A DNA stretch of 64,000 nucleotides from an uncultured Collinsella sp. (GCA_900542825.1 UQOY01000008.1:34937-98936); one strand, 5' to 3'; shown: positions 8,064 to 17,199, counted from the first letter of the stretch. Numbers and translations: made by a program. The notes: a model not told the origin generated them from the letters alone.

Positions 8064-9739
8064 TGAGGGAGCTTTCCGAGGTCCTGCAGGATTGGGAGGC
8101 CGTGATCGGCCTGGAGATCCATACTGAGCTCACCGCACTCGATACCAAGATGTTCTGCAACTGCAAGCTCAGCCACGATGACGAGCCCAACGCTAACGTG
8201 TGCCCGGTGTGCCTGGGCCTGCCCGGCGCTCTACCGGTGCCCAACAAGCGCGCCATCGAGAGCATCGTCAAGGCTGGTCTCGCCACCAATTGCGAGATCC
8301 AGCGCCACTCGATGTTCTATCGCAAGCACTACTTTTATCCCGACATGGCCAAGAACTTCCAGACCACGCAGGGTCCGGTCGCCTTTGCCATGTACGGCCA
8401 CCTGGACCTGGACGTGACCGGTCGTGGTGCCGCCGAGCGCCCCGACTGCGCATTTGGCGAGGCCGAGGCCCAGAGCCTGGCGAGCGCCTCGGCCAACGCC
8501 GAGGGCCTGTCCACGTCCATGACGTCGACCATGCGCGAAGGCAATCAGCGCGCCGGCCATCTGGCCAGCTATGACGCGTCCAGCCTGCAGATGCCCGAGC
8601 GCCGCGAGGACGGTTCCTACACGGTGCCCATCCGCATCCTGCGCATCCACATGGAGGAGGACGCCGCTAAGATGGTCCACGTGGGCGGTGCCGAGGGCCG
8701 CATTACCGCCGCGGCCGAGTCGCTCGTCGACTACAACCGTTGCGGCACGCCGCTCATCGAGCTCGTCACCGAGCCCGATCTGCGTACGCCCGAGGAAGCG
8801 CGTCTGTTTATGGAAAAGCTCCGCCGCATTTTTGTGACGCTGGGCATTTCCGATTGCTCCATGGAGAAGGGCTCCATGCGCTGCGACGGCAATGTGTCGC
8901 TGCGCCGCCGCGGCGAGACCAAGCTGGGCACCAAGACCGAGCTCAAGAACCTCAACTCGTTTAAGAGCCTGCATGACGGCCTTGCCTACGAAATCTGCCG
9001 CCAGGCCGAGGTACTCGAGGAGGGCGGCATCATCTACCAGGAGACCCGCCACTGGGAGCCCAGCCGCAAGCGCACCGTGGTCATGCGTGTGAAGGAGACG
9101 GCCGACGACTATCGCCTGTTCCCTGATCCCGATCTGGCGCCGTTCGATCTGGACGATGAGTTCATCGACCGCTGCCGTGGCGAGATTCCCGAGCTGCCCG
9201 ATGCCAAGCGCGCTCGTTTTGAGGCTGACTTTGGCATTAAGGCGGCCGATGCCGAGCAGATCGCTGGCGACCCGGAGTTTGCCGAGTTCTTTGAGGCCGC
9301 CGCTGCCGGTATGGCTGGCAAAGAGGCCCAGACGGTCGCAAACCTGCTGGTGAACGAGATGATCGCCTACCTTAAGGGCGCGGGTGTGTCGCTGGCCGAG
9401 TCCGGTATTGCACCGGCTCAGGTGGCGGCGCTGGCCAAGCTGCTGGCGACCGATGCCATCAGCTCCAATCAGGCGCACGAGGTCTTTGAGGCCATGGCCC
9501 AGACCGGCGACGACCCCAACAAGATCGTCGACGAGCGCGGCATGCGTCAGGTGAGCGATGCCGGTGCGTTGCAGCCGATTGTGGACGAGGTGCTGGCAAA
9601 TTGTGCCGATCAGGCGCAGCAGTATCGTGACGGCAACCAGAAGGTCATCGGCTTTTTGGTGGGCCAGTGCATGAAGGCGAGTCGCGGCAAGGGCAACCCG
9701 AAGCTCTTCAACGAGTTGCTGAGAACGTCGCTCTCGTAG
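8063..9739 (+). CDS. gatB: Asp-tRNA(Asn)/Glu-tRNA(Gln) amidotransferase subunit B
   Basis: Kinase-like subunit that activates the mischarged tRNA and accepts ammonia from GatA. It starts with the family motif WEAVIGLEIHTEL, has the zinc-binding Cys pairs (CNCKL and CPVCLGLPG), the core LKNLNSFK, and a C-terminal YqeY-like tail ending in KGNPKLFNELL. At 558 residues it is longer than the usual 470-500 because of an Ala/Ser/Glu-rich insertion at about residues 122-187, between the KNFQTTQGP strand and the RIHMEEDAAKM motif. ATG 8063 overlaps the gatA stop. Confidence 0.95.
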   Translation: MRELSEVLQDWEAVIGLEIHTELTALDTKMFCNCKLSHDDEPNANVCPVCLGLPGALPVPNKRAIESIVKAGLATNCEIQRHSMFYRKHYFYPDMAKNFQTTQGPVAFAMYGHLDLDVTGRGAAERPDCAFGEAEAQSLASASANAEGLSTSMTSTMREGNQRAGHLASYDASSLQMPERREDGSYTVPIRILRIHMEEDAAKMVHVGGAEGRITAAAESLVDYNRCGTPLIELVTEPDLRTPEEARLFMEKLRRIFVTLGISDCSMEKGSMRCDGNVSLRRRGETKLGTKTELKNLNSFKSLHDGLAYEICRQAEVLEEGGIIYQETRHWEPSRKRTVVMRVKETADDYRLFPDPDLAPFDLDDEFIDRCRGEIPELPDAKRARFEADFGIKAADAEQIAGDPEFAEFFEAAAAGMAGKEAQTVANLLVNEMIAYLKGAGVSLAESGIAPAQVAALAKLLATDAISSNQAHEVFEAMAQTGDDPNKIVDERGMRQVSDAGALQPIVDEVLANCADQAQQYRDGNQKVIGFLVGQCMKASRGKGNPKLFNELLRTSLS

Positions 9740-9745
9740 CTGCGA

Positions 9746-9888
9746 GGCCGGGGAAGCCCCGAGTCGCCGGGGTATTTCCTCCAAATTTCAAACAGTCCTA
9801 TGCAAGACGAAGGCCACATTTAGTGGCCTTCTTTGCATGCGGAACTCATTTGGAGCAAACACCCCGGCGACTCGGGGCTTCCCCGGCC
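9746..9888. repeat. 28-bp perfect inverted repeat enclosing a terminator
   Basis: Arms 9746-9773 and 9861-9888 are exact reverse complements over 28 bases. Each contains GGGGAAGCCCC. Shorter pairing continues inward (CTCCAAAT/ATTTGGAG). At the centre, GAAGGCCAC (9809) pairs with GTGGCCTTC (9823) and is followed by TTT, a terminator for gatCAB. The region separates convergent gatB and the AraC-type gene. Confidence 0.9.
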
Positions 9889-9933
9889 AGACGACTCGGC
9901 CGTTCGGGTCAGGCGGGCTGAATTGAATTTGGT

Positions 9934-9967
9934 GAATGAGGGCGCCGATGGCGCCCTCATTCTTTAT
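9934..9967. terminator. Bidirectional terminator between gatB and the AraC-type gene
   Basis: GAATGAGGGCGCC pairs with GGCGCCCTCATTC around GAT. The stem abuts the stop codon of the minus-strand regulator, and T-rich sequence follows on the plus side. Confidence 0.8.
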
Positions 9968-10968
9968 ATATGTTGGGAGCGCCAAGCGGTGGGGGTGGTG
10001 CCGGTGTGTTGCTTGAAGGCTTGGGCGAAGGCGGCCTGCTGAGGGTAGCCTAGACGCTCTGCGACCTGCGCTATCGTGAGCGAGCTATCGGCCAAAAGGT
10101 CCTGTGCTCGCTCCATACGGCGTCTGCGAATGTAGGCACCCAGGGACTCGCCGGTTTGGGCCTTAAAGGTGGCGCATAGCTTGGAGCGGCTTGTGTAGAG
10201 CCTCTCGGCTACCTCGTTGATACCCACACGTCTGCCTTTGTCGAGCGCGCGCTCAATCATTGCCGTTGCTTCTTCGGCAATGGTTATGCTGGCGCGTGTG
10301 TCTGCCGCCCGCCGCGCCTGCTTGTGGGCCGCGCGCGAACAGGCGAGCTCCGCGACCATGGTCTCCACGATGCCTTGCATATAGACGTGTCCGCCTACGG
10401 TGCGGGCGCGGTCCTCGTTAATCCGGCGCAGCGTGTGGCAGATGGCAGACGTCGCCTCCTCGTGCCACGACTCGGCAAACGCTTCAAAGACTCCCACGAA
10501 CTCAGTGGGATACCGATGCTCCAGCTCGTCAAAATACCCGGGCAAAAAGAGCACCGAGCGCGAGTGATAAAGCTGCCCTGCAAACAGCGGACTTAGTTCC
10601 TCGCCGCAGCTATCTTGGATAAAGCTGCACACCGCGCTGTTCGGCCACGGTCCATGCAAGGGTTTAAGGTTCGCAGGCGTTATGCCAGCCTCGGGCATGC
10701 ATATAAGTGTGGGCGCGCTGACCTCGCTCACGCAGGCGTACGGCTCGGGTGTGTATTCGGCCAGGTACATATCGTGCGTCGGGGTAATGTAATGCTCCAT
10801 GACGATGCAGGCAGGGGAGAGGGGCATGATCCATGCGCGTCCGTGCGCCCGATCGTTTGCCACCTCGCCGGTAAAGACGGCGCCCTTGCCGGTAAGCTCC
10901 AGGCCAAACTGCTCAAACTGCGGTGCGTAGAGCTCGGTTATGTCGGTCGCTGCCCGCCGTATTTGCAA
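9964..10968 (-). CDS. AraC-family transcriptional regulator
   Basis: 334-residue protein. The C-terminal hundred residues form a two-helix-turn-helix AraC domain: a first HTH around GINEVAERLYTSRSKL, then ESLGAYIRRRRMERAQ, and the second HTH in LTIAQVAERLGYPQQAAFAQAF with the closing GTTPTAWR. The N-terminal 220 residues are a weakly conserved sensing region with no clear cupin signature. It is divergently transcribed from the ABC transporter pair at 11083-14664, with the palindrome at 11013-11030 between them. This layout is like YbtA/YbtPQ-type siderophore loci, so control of the transporters is the likely role. Confidence 0.88.
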   Translation of the reverse strand: MQIRRAATDITELYAPQFEQFGLELTGKGAVFTGEVANDRAHGRAWIMPLSPACIVMEHYITPTHDMYLAEYTPEPYACVSEVSAPTLICMPEAGITPANLKPLHGPWPNSAVCSFIQDSCGEELSPLFAGQLYHSRSVLFLPGYFDELEHRYPTEFVGVFEAFAESWHEEATSAICHTLRRINEDRARTVGGHVYMQGIVETMVAELACSRAAHKQARRAADTRASITIAEEATAMIERALDKGRRVGINEVAERLYTSRSKLCATFKAQTGESLGAYIRRRRMERAQDLLADSSLTIAQVAERLGYPQQAAFAQAFKQHTGTTPTAWRSQHI

Positions 10969-11012
10969 AAGCGTCCCTTTCCTTTGTAGAAACGTCCACG
11001 CCTGGCTCGATT

Positions 11013-11030
11013 GTGAGCCATGGCTAACAC
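11013..11030. promoter_or_regulatory. Candidate operator, palindrome GTGAGCCATGGCTAAC
   Basis: Sixteen-base inverted repeat between the AraC-type gene and the ABC operon. An almost identical site (GTTAGCCATGGCTGAC) lies at 14733-14750 before the P-type ATPase operon. The half-site GTTAGCC resembles DtxR/IdeR-type metalloregulator boxes, which is an inference. Confidence 0.55.
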
Positions 11031-11082
11031 ATCAATGATAAGTTCATTACGGTTAACTCTCAAGCCGTTAGAAGGGAATCTC

Positions 11083-12906
11083 ATGGCAAAGGGATCAAAA
11101 AGGGAAGGCGGCGGTATCGGCGAGCTGCTTGCATATGCCGGCGACCGCAAATTCCTAACGTATTTGGGCATGGCTCTCTCGGCGCTCTCGCAGCTGCTGA
11201 GCTTTGGCCCGTTCGTGTGCATTTGGCTTGTCGCGCGCGATCTGATCGCCGTGGCACCTAACTGGAGCGAAGCCTGCGACATCGCGACGTATGGCTGGTG
11301 GGCCGTGGGTTTTGCCCTGGCGAGCATCGTGGTCTATTTCGTGGGACTCATGTGCACGCACCTGTCTGCGTTTCGCTGCGCGTCCAATATCCGCAAGACT
11401 ACGAGCGAGCACCTGCTTAAGCTGCCGCTTGGCTACTTTGACACACACGCCACCGGTGAGCTGCGCCGTATCGTAGACGGATGCGCCGCCTCCACCGAGA
11501 CCCTGCTCGCGCACATGCTACCCGATATCGCCGGCGCCACCGCCATGGTCGCAGGTCTGCTCGTGCTGCTTTTCGCCCTCGATTGGCGCTTGGGCGCGGC
11601 ATGCCTTATCTCGGTCGCCGTTTCGCTTGGCGCCATGGCCACCATGATGAGCGGCAAGGGCGCCGAGTTCATGAAGGCCTACATGGGCGCGCTGGTCAAG
11701 ATGAACAAGACCGGTACCGAATACGTACGCGGCATTCCCGTGGTCAAGGTGTTTCAGCAGACGGTCTATTCCTTTAAGGCGTTCCACGACGCGATCGCCG
11801 AATACGCCGACATGGCACAAAGCTATGCGGGCACGTTTTGCCGAGGTCCGCAGGTACTCAACCTTACCGCGCTCAATGGTCTTGTGGCATTCCTTTTGCC
11901 CGTGGCGTTGCTGTTGGCGCCGGGCGAGACGGACTTTGCACGCTTTATGACCAACTTCACGTTTTACGCGATTTTTTCGGCCGTGGTGCCGACGGCCATG
12001 ACCAAGCTCATGTTTGTGGGCGAGGCCTCTCAGATGAGTGCCGATTCGCTGGCTCGTATTCGAAGCGTCATGGGTTCCAAACAGCTCTCCGTGCCTGCCC
12101 AGCCCAAGCACTCCGCCGGTAGCGATGTGCGCTTTGAGGACGTGAGCTTTACGTACGAAGGTGCCGAAGCACCTGCCGTTAGCCATGTGAGTTTCAGCGT
12201 TCCCGCTGGTAGTACCCTCGCCCTGGTGGGTCCCTCGGGTGGCGGTAAGTCAACCTGCGCAAGCCTGATTCCGCGTTTTTGGGATGTCTCCTCGGGTCGA
12301 GTGCTCGTAGGCGGTGTGGACGTTCGCGATATGGATCCGCACGAGCTTATGGACCAGGTCGCCTTCGTGTTCCAGACCAACCAGCTGTTCCGGCAAACAC
12401 TTGCCGATAACGTGCGCGCCTCCAAGCCATCGGCCACTGACGACGAAGTGCGTGCGGCCCTCTCCGCAGCTCAGTGCGACGACATTGTGGCCAAGCTTCC
12501 ACAGGGCATCAATACCATGCTCGGTGCCGCTGGAGCATATCTTTCGGGCGGCGAGGTCCAGCGCGTGGCACTCGCCCGCGCGATCCTTAAAGACGCGCCT
12601 ATCGTGGTGCTCGATGAGGCCACGGCGTTTGCCGATCCCGAGAACGAGGCGCTCATCCAGCGCGCCTTTAGCAAGCTGGCAGCGGGTCGCACGGTCATTA
12701 TGATCGCGCACCGGCTTTCGACCGTGGTGGGGGCCGACAAGATCGTGGTGCTCAACCAAGGTAGCGTGCAGGAGACTGGCACCCATGCCGAGCTGCTGTC
12801 CCAAAACGGTCTATACGCCAAGATGTGGGCCGAATACGAACAGGCCGCGAGCTGGAAGATCACTGCTGCCGCGGATGCCGCCATCACGAAGGGAGGCGAG
12901 GCCTAA
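11083..12906 (+). CDS. ABC transporter, fused membrane and ATP-binding protein (siderophore-type pair, first subunit)
   Basis: 607-residue half-transporter with six predicted helices in the first 330 residues and an ATPase domain: Walker A GPSGGGKST, Q-loop FVFQTNQLF, signature LSGGEVQRVALARA, Walker B VVLDEATAFADPENE and H-loop MIAHRLSTV. The DEATAFADPENE variant is typical of YbtP/YbtQ and IrtA/IrtB-like transporters for iron-siderophore handling. ATG 11083 follows GAAGGGAATC and is chosen over an in-frame ATG 63 bases upstream that lacks a site. It ends 1 base before the partner gene, so the products probably form a heterodimer. Confidence 0.9.
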   Translation: MAKGSKREGGGIGELLAYAGDRKFLTYLGMALSALSQLLSFGPFVCIWLVARDLIAVAPNWSEACDIATYGWWAVGFALASIVVYFVGLMCTHLSAFRCASNIRKTTSEHLLKLPLGYFDTHATGELRRIVDGCAASTETLLAHMLPDIAGATAMVAGLLVLLFALDWRLGAACLISVAVSLGAMATMMSGKGAEFMKAYMGALVKMNKTGTEYVRGIPVVKVFQQTVYSFKAFHDAIAEYADMAQSYAGTFCRGPQVLNLTALNGLVAFLLPVALLLAPGETDFARFMTNFTFYAIFSAVVPTAMTKLMFVGEASQMSADSLARIRSVMGSKQLSVPAQPKHSAGSDVRFEDVSFTYEGAEAPAVSHVSFSVPAGSTLALVGPSGGGKSTCASLIPRFWDVSSGRVLVGGVDVRDMDPHELMDQVAFVFQTNQLFRQTLADNVRASKPSATDDEVRAALSAAQCDDIVAKLPQGINTMLGAAGAYLSGGEVQRVALARAILKDAPIVVLDEATAFADPENEALIQRAFSKLAAGRTVIMIAHRLSTVVGADKIVVLNQGSVQETGTHAELLSQNGLYAKMWAEYEQAASWKITAAADAAITKGGEA

Positions 12907-14664
12907 ATGTTCGCCTCATTCCAAAAGAAGTATTTCCTATCCGATAAAGGCGTCGCCGGCGTAAAACGCGGCATTTTCTGGACCGCGCTCACCAATCTCA
13001 TTACCATGGCCGGCATGGGCTTATTGTTCCTGGTCATGGCCGGTTTTGTCGAACATCTCGCCACCGGTGCCGACCTGCCGGATGCCCTGCCGATTGTGGG
13101 CGGCCTCCTGGTCTTTTTCGTGTTGCTCTTTGCCTCTAACTGGCAGCAGTATTACTACACCTACTGCATCTTTTACGAGGAGTGCGGCAAGCAGCGTATG
13201 GAGATTGCCGAGCGCTTGCGCAAGCTGCCGCTGTCGTTTTTTGGCCGTCGTGATCTGGCCGATTTAACCGAGACCATCATGGGCGACGTCCAAGCCATGG
13301 AGCACGCCTACAGCCACGTGCTGGGAGAGCTTTGGGGTGCCATCATCGCAAGCGCCATTGTGTTCGTGGCGTCGCTGTTCTTTTGCTGGCAGCTGGCGAT
13401 CGCGGCGTTTTGGAGCGTGCCCGTGGCCTTTGCCGTGCTGTATCTGACACGCGGCCCCATGACCCCGGTGTTCGACCATGTGCGCGCCGAGAAGGTCAAG
13501 GTTACCGAGGCGATCCAGGAGACGCTCGACTGCGTGCGCGAGATCCGCGCCACCAACCAGGAGGCTCATTATCTTGAGAGGCTCAACGCCGTGATCGATG
13601 CCGAGGAGCGCGAGACCACCAGAGGTGAGCTCGCCAATGGGCTTTTGGTCAACTCCGCCTTTGCCATCCTGCGCCTGGGGATTGCCACCACGTTGGTCAC
13701 GGGCGCTGCGATGGTCGCCTCCGGCCAGGTCGACTTTTTGATGATGTTTGCCTTCCTGCTTATGGTGAGCCGCATCTATGCGCCCTTTGATCAGGCGCTG
13801 ATGCTGATGTCCGAGCTGTTTGCCGCCGAGTCGTCGGCCAAGCGCATGCGTTCCATCATGGAAGAGCCCGTGGCTCGGGGCAGCGAGCAGTTTGAGCCCG
13901 TAGACCACGATGTGGTGTTCGATCACGTGGCATTTGGCTATGGTGCGGGCGAGGACGGCCGCGCCGGCGAGAAAGTTCTTACCGATGTGAGCTTTACCGC
14001 CAAGGAAGGCGAGGTCACGGCACTGGTCGGTCCTTCGGGCTCCGGTAAGTCCACGGTGAGCCGCCTGGCCGCGCGCTTTTGGGACGCCACCGAAGGCACG
14101 GTCACCGTGGGCGGCGTGGATGTTGCGAGCGTGGATCCCGAGGTGCTGCTGCGCGACTACGCCATTGTGTTCCAAGACGTGCTGCTCTTTGACGACACGG
14201 TGATGGGAAACATCCGTCTTGGTCGCCGCGATGCCACCGATGAGGAAGTGCTTGCTGCCGCGCGTGCCGCCAACTGCGACGAGTTTGTGAGCCGCATGCC
14301 GCAGGGCTATGACACCATGATCGGCGAGAACGGCTCCAAGCTGTCCGGCGGTGAGCGCCAGCGCATCTCTATCGCCCGTGCGCTGCTCAAAGACGCACCG
14401 ATTGTGTTGCTGGACGAGGCGACGGCGAGTTTGGATGTGGAGAACGAGACCGTGGTGCAGCAGGCGCTCTCCCGCCTGCTCGCAGGAAAGACAGTTATCG
14501 TGATCGCCCACCGTATGCGCACGGTAGAAAATGCCGATAAGATCGTTGTACTCAAGGATGGTGTGGTTGCCGAGCAGGGCACTCCGGCGCAGCTCAAGGC
14601 GGCAGGTGGAGAATTCGCCCGCATGGTGGCGCTGCAAAAGGAAGCAGCTACCTGGCAGTTGTAA
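12907..14664 (+). CDS. ABC transporter, fused membrane and ATP-binding protein (second subunit)
   Basis: 585-residue half-transporter, partner of the preceding gene. Helical segments occupy about residues 15-300. The ATPase shows Walker A GPSGSGKST, signature LSGGERQRISIARALL, Walker B IVLLDEATASLDVENE and H-loop VIAHRMRTV, all intact, so both ATP sites of a heterodimer could be active. ATG 12907 follows GAGGCCTAA, directly at the stop of the first subunit. Iron-chelate transport is suggested by partner type and the AraC neighbour, not proven. A small AAAGGGAC/GTCCCTTT hairpin (14673-14689) follows. Confidence 0.9.
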   Translation: MFASFQKKYFLSDKGVAGVKRGIFWTALTNLITMAGMGLLFLVMAGFVEHLATGADLPDALPIVGGLLVFFVLLFASNWQQYYYTYCIFYEECGKQRMEIAERLRKLPLSFFGRRDLADLTETIMGDVQAMEHAYSHVLGELWGAIIASAIVFVASLFFCWQLAIAAFWSVPVAFAVLYLTRGPMTPVFDHVRAEKVKVTEAIQETLDCVREIRATNQEAHYLERLNAVIDAEERETTRGELANGLLVNSAFAILRLGIATTLVTGAAMVASGQVDFLMMFAFLLMVSRIYAPFDQALMLMSELFAAESSAKRMRSIMEEPVARGSEQFEPVDHDVVFDHVAFGYGAGEDGRAGEKVLTDVSFTAKEGEVTALVGPSGSGKSTVSRLAARFWDATEGTVTVGGVDVASVDPEVLLRDYAIVFQDVLLFDDTVMGNIRLGRRDATDEEVLAAARAANCDEFVSRMPQGYDTMIGENGSKLSGGERQRISIARALLKDAPIVLLDEATASLDVENETVVQQALSRLLAGKTVIVIAHRMRTVENADKIVVLKDGVVAEQGTPAQLKAAGGEFARMVALQKEAATWQL

Positions 14665-14732
14665 GAAGGGGCAAAGGGACAGTCCCTTTCTCACATTGAC
14701 AATCGGTTACTCCGCATCGTTAATTTTCAAAA

Positions 14733-14750
14733 GGTTAGCCATGGCTGACC
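14733..14750. promoter_or_regulatory. Candidate operator, palindrome GTTAGCCATGGCTGAC
   Basis: Second copy of the palindrome found at 11013-11030; read on the opposite strand it matches that copy at 15 of 16 bases. It lies about 110 bases before the start of the small membrane protein gene and the P-type ATPase operon. Confidence 0.55.
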
Positions 14751-14859
14751 TAGATAGTTAGATAAAATTGAGATATTTCAAAAGCGTGCTCGAGCAAACT
14801 TGTTTACTCGGGTGCTGAGGCACCATGCCGCGTCCAATGCGGCAAAAGGGAGAGACATC

Positions 14860-15105
14860 ATGAAGAAGTCCACGTTCAACACCCTGCTTGTCGGTGGCGG
14901 TTTTCTGCTCGGCACGGCCGGCATCAAGCTGCTCACCAGCGCTCCGGTAAAGAACGCTTGCGTGCAGGGTATCGCGTGTGGCATGCGCATCAAGAACGGC
15001 TACCAGGACATGGTCGAGCAGGCCAAGGCTAATGTCGACGACATGGTTGCCGAGGCTGCTTACATCACCCAGAGCGAGGCCGCCGCGGACAACGCAGCCG
15101 AGTAG
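14860..15105 (+). CDS. Small membrane-anchored protein upstream of P-type ATPase (DUF6110-like)
   Basis: 81-residue protein with one N-terminal hydrophobic helix (TLLVGGGFLLGTAGIKLL) and an acidic, Ala-rich tail. Similar small proteins, grouped as DUF6110, are known beside heavy-metal P-type ATPases; this assignment rests on the helix pattern and context and is tentative. ATG 14860 follows AAAGGGAGAGACATC. The stop is 18 bases before the ATPase start, so the pair is one operon, and the product may be an accessory or regulatory subunit of the pump. Confidence 0.6.
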   Translation: MKKSTFNTLLVGGGFLLGTAGIKLLTSAPVKNACVQGIACGMRIKNGYQDMVEQAKANVDDMVAEAAYITQSEAAADNAAE

Positions 15106-15123
15106 CGCTCTCAGGCACAAACT

Positions 15124-17199
15124 ATGAGATTCTCGATTATCAGCGAGATCCCCGGCAGGACCCGCCTCCAGTTGGCGGGTCCTGTGCCAGAGAGCGATCT
15201 CGATGCGCTTCTAAAGCTCAGTGGCGAAATCGATGGTGTGCGCAAGGTGCGCGTCTATGGCCGTATTGGCCAGATGGCGCTCGAATACGACGAGCCGCGC
15301 CGCGATGCCGTGCTGGCCGCCGTCGGTGCGCTCGACGCTCAGGCCATTGCCGACGCAAAGACGGGTTACGTGATGCAGCTTGAGCCACGCAAGCACAAGC
15401 TCGTTATGGATCTTGCCACACTTGTCGGCGCCCACTATGCTCGCCGCTGGTTTATGCCCACGCCACTGCGCGCGGTGTTTGTCGTGGCCGGTTACATGAC
15501 CTTTTTGCGCGCCGCCCTCCGCGAGCTCGCGCAACCTCGTCTGACCGTTCCCGTGCTCGACGCTTCGGCCATCGGCATTTCGTTCGTCAAACGTGATGTC
15601 GACACCGCGGGCCAGACGATGTTCCTGCTCAAAGTGGGCGAGCTGCTCGAGGACTACACCCGCGCCATGAGCGAAAACGAGCTTATCAACTCGCTGCTCG
15701 ACGTGCCCGATAAGGCACAAAAGGTCGTCGGCGATACCGAGGTAAGCGTTGCCGCGACCGAGCTCGAGCCCGGCGATCTGGTCGCCGTGCGTACCGGCAT
15801 GTCCATTTGCATCGACGGCGTTGTCGAGCAGGGGAGCGCTATGGTCAACCAAGCAACCCTGACCGGCGAGCCGCTGGCCGTCGAGCGCAGCGTGGGCGAC
15901 GACGTGTTCGCCGGGACCGTTGTGGAGGACGGCAGCATCTTGGTGCGCGTGCGCGCCAACACGGCTCAGACCAAGCTCCGCTCAATCGTCTCGCTCGTGC
16001 AGACGGCCGACTCGCTCAAGTCCGAGGGCCAGTCGCACATGGAAGACCTCGCCAACAAGATCGTTCCGTGGAACTTCCTGCTCGCGGGCCTGGTTGCGCT
16101 TACCACCCGCAGCCTCATCAAGACCTCAGCGGCGCTGATGGTCGACTACTCGTGCGCGCTCAAGCTCACGGGTTCGGTCGCCGTCATGACCGCCATGAGC
16201 GATGCCGCCAAGATGGGCGTCATGGTCAAGGGCGCGAAATACTTTGAGTCGTTTGCCAAGGCCGACACCATTGTGTTTGATAAGACCGGCACGCTCACCG
16301 AGGCGCAGCCGCGTCTTGCCTGCGTACTCACGACCGACGGCTGGAGCGAGGACGAGGTCCTTCGCCTTTCTGCCTGCCTGGAGGAGCATTTTCCGCATCC
16401 GGTGGCACGCGCCGTGGTCAACGCCGCCCGAGAGCGTGGGCTCGAGCATCGCGAGCGCCATGCCGCCGTCGAGTACATCGTGGCGCACGGCATCGCTTCG
16501 TCCATCGAAGGGCGTCGCGCCATCATCGGTTCCGCGCATTTTGTATTTGAGGACGAGGGCGCACAGCTCGAATCCAACATCAAGGAGCGCATCGAGTCCC
16601 AGACGCAGGGTCTGTCGCCGCTGTACCTGGCGGTCGACGGCACGGTCGTGGGCGTGCTCGGCATCGAAGATCCGCTCAAGCCCGGGGTCCGTGAGGCAAT
16701 CGCCGACCTGCATGCGCTGGGCGTCAAGCATGTCGTTATGCTCACGGGCGATTCGGAGCGCACGGCCGAGCGCATTGCGCGCGAGGCGGGTGTCGACGAG
16801 TTTAAGGCCGAACTGCTGCCCGAGGACAAGTACGCCTATGTGGAGCAGATTAAGTGCGAGGGGCGCCACGTTGCCATGGTGGGCGACGGCGTCAACGATT
16901 CGCCGGCGCTGGGCCTGGCCGATGTGGGCCTGGCCATGGGCGGTGGAAGCGACATCGCCAAGGAGGTCGCCGATATCATCCTGACCGATACGGATCTTGC
17001 CGCGATCGTGCGCCTGCGCCGTATGAGTCAGGGCCTCATTGATCGTCTGACGAGCTCCTACTCTAAGGTGATGCTCACCAACTCAGCGCTCCTGGCGCTG
17101 GGCATTACCGGCACGATTACCCCGCAGGCGTCGTCGCTGCTGCACAACGGCTCGACGATTGCCTACAGCCTGAGCAACGCAAAGGCGTACCTGCGTTAG
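15124..17199 (+). CDS. Heavy-metal (P1B-like) P-type ATPase
   Basis: 691-residue cation pump. An N-terminal HMA-like fold (starting FSIISEIPGRTRLQL) lacks the CxxC metal site. Downstream are the actuator motif TGEPLAVE, the phosphorylation motif DKTGTLTEAQP (about residue 385), an HP site in HFPHPVARA, and the hinge MLTGDSERTA and GDGVNDSPALG. The membrane metal motif, normally CPC, reads SCA within DYSCALKLTGSVAVM, so one ligand is missing and Pro is absent. The ion is therefore uncertain; Fe, Mn or Zn are possibilities. The shared operator suggests control together with the ABC pair. Confidence 0.9.
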   Translation: MRFSIISEIPGRTRLQLAGPVPESDLDALLKLSGEIDGVRKVRVYGRIGQMALEYDEPRRDAVLAAVGALDAQAIADAKTGYVMQLEPRKHKLVMDLATLVGAHYARRWFMPTPLRAVFVVAGYMTFLRAALRELAQPRLTVPVLDASAIGISFVKRDVDTAGQTMFLLKVGELLEDYTRAMSENELINSLLDVPDKAQKVVGDTEVSVAATELEPGDLVAVRTGMSICIDGVVEQGSAMVNQATLTGEPLAVERSVGDDVFAGTVVEDGSILVRVRANTAQTKLRSIVSLVQTADSLKSEGQSHMEDLANKIVPWNFLLAGLVALTTRSLIKTSAALMVDYSCALKLTGSVAVMTAMSDAAKMGVMVKGAKYFESFAKADTIVFDKTGTLTEAQPRLACVLTTDGWSEDEVLRLSACLEEHFPHPVARAVVNAARERGLEHRERHAAVEYIVAHGIASSIEGRRAIIGSAHFVFEDEGAQLESNIKERIESQTQGLSPLYLAVDGTVVGVLGIEDPLKPGVREAIADLHALGVKHVVMLTGDSERTAERIAREAGVDEFKAELLPEDKYAYVEQIKCEGRHVAMVGDGVNDSPALGLADVGLAMGGGSDIAKEVADIILTDTDLAAIVRLRRMSQGLIDRLTSSYSKVMLTNSALLALGITGTITPQASSLLHNGSTIAYSLSNAKAYLR

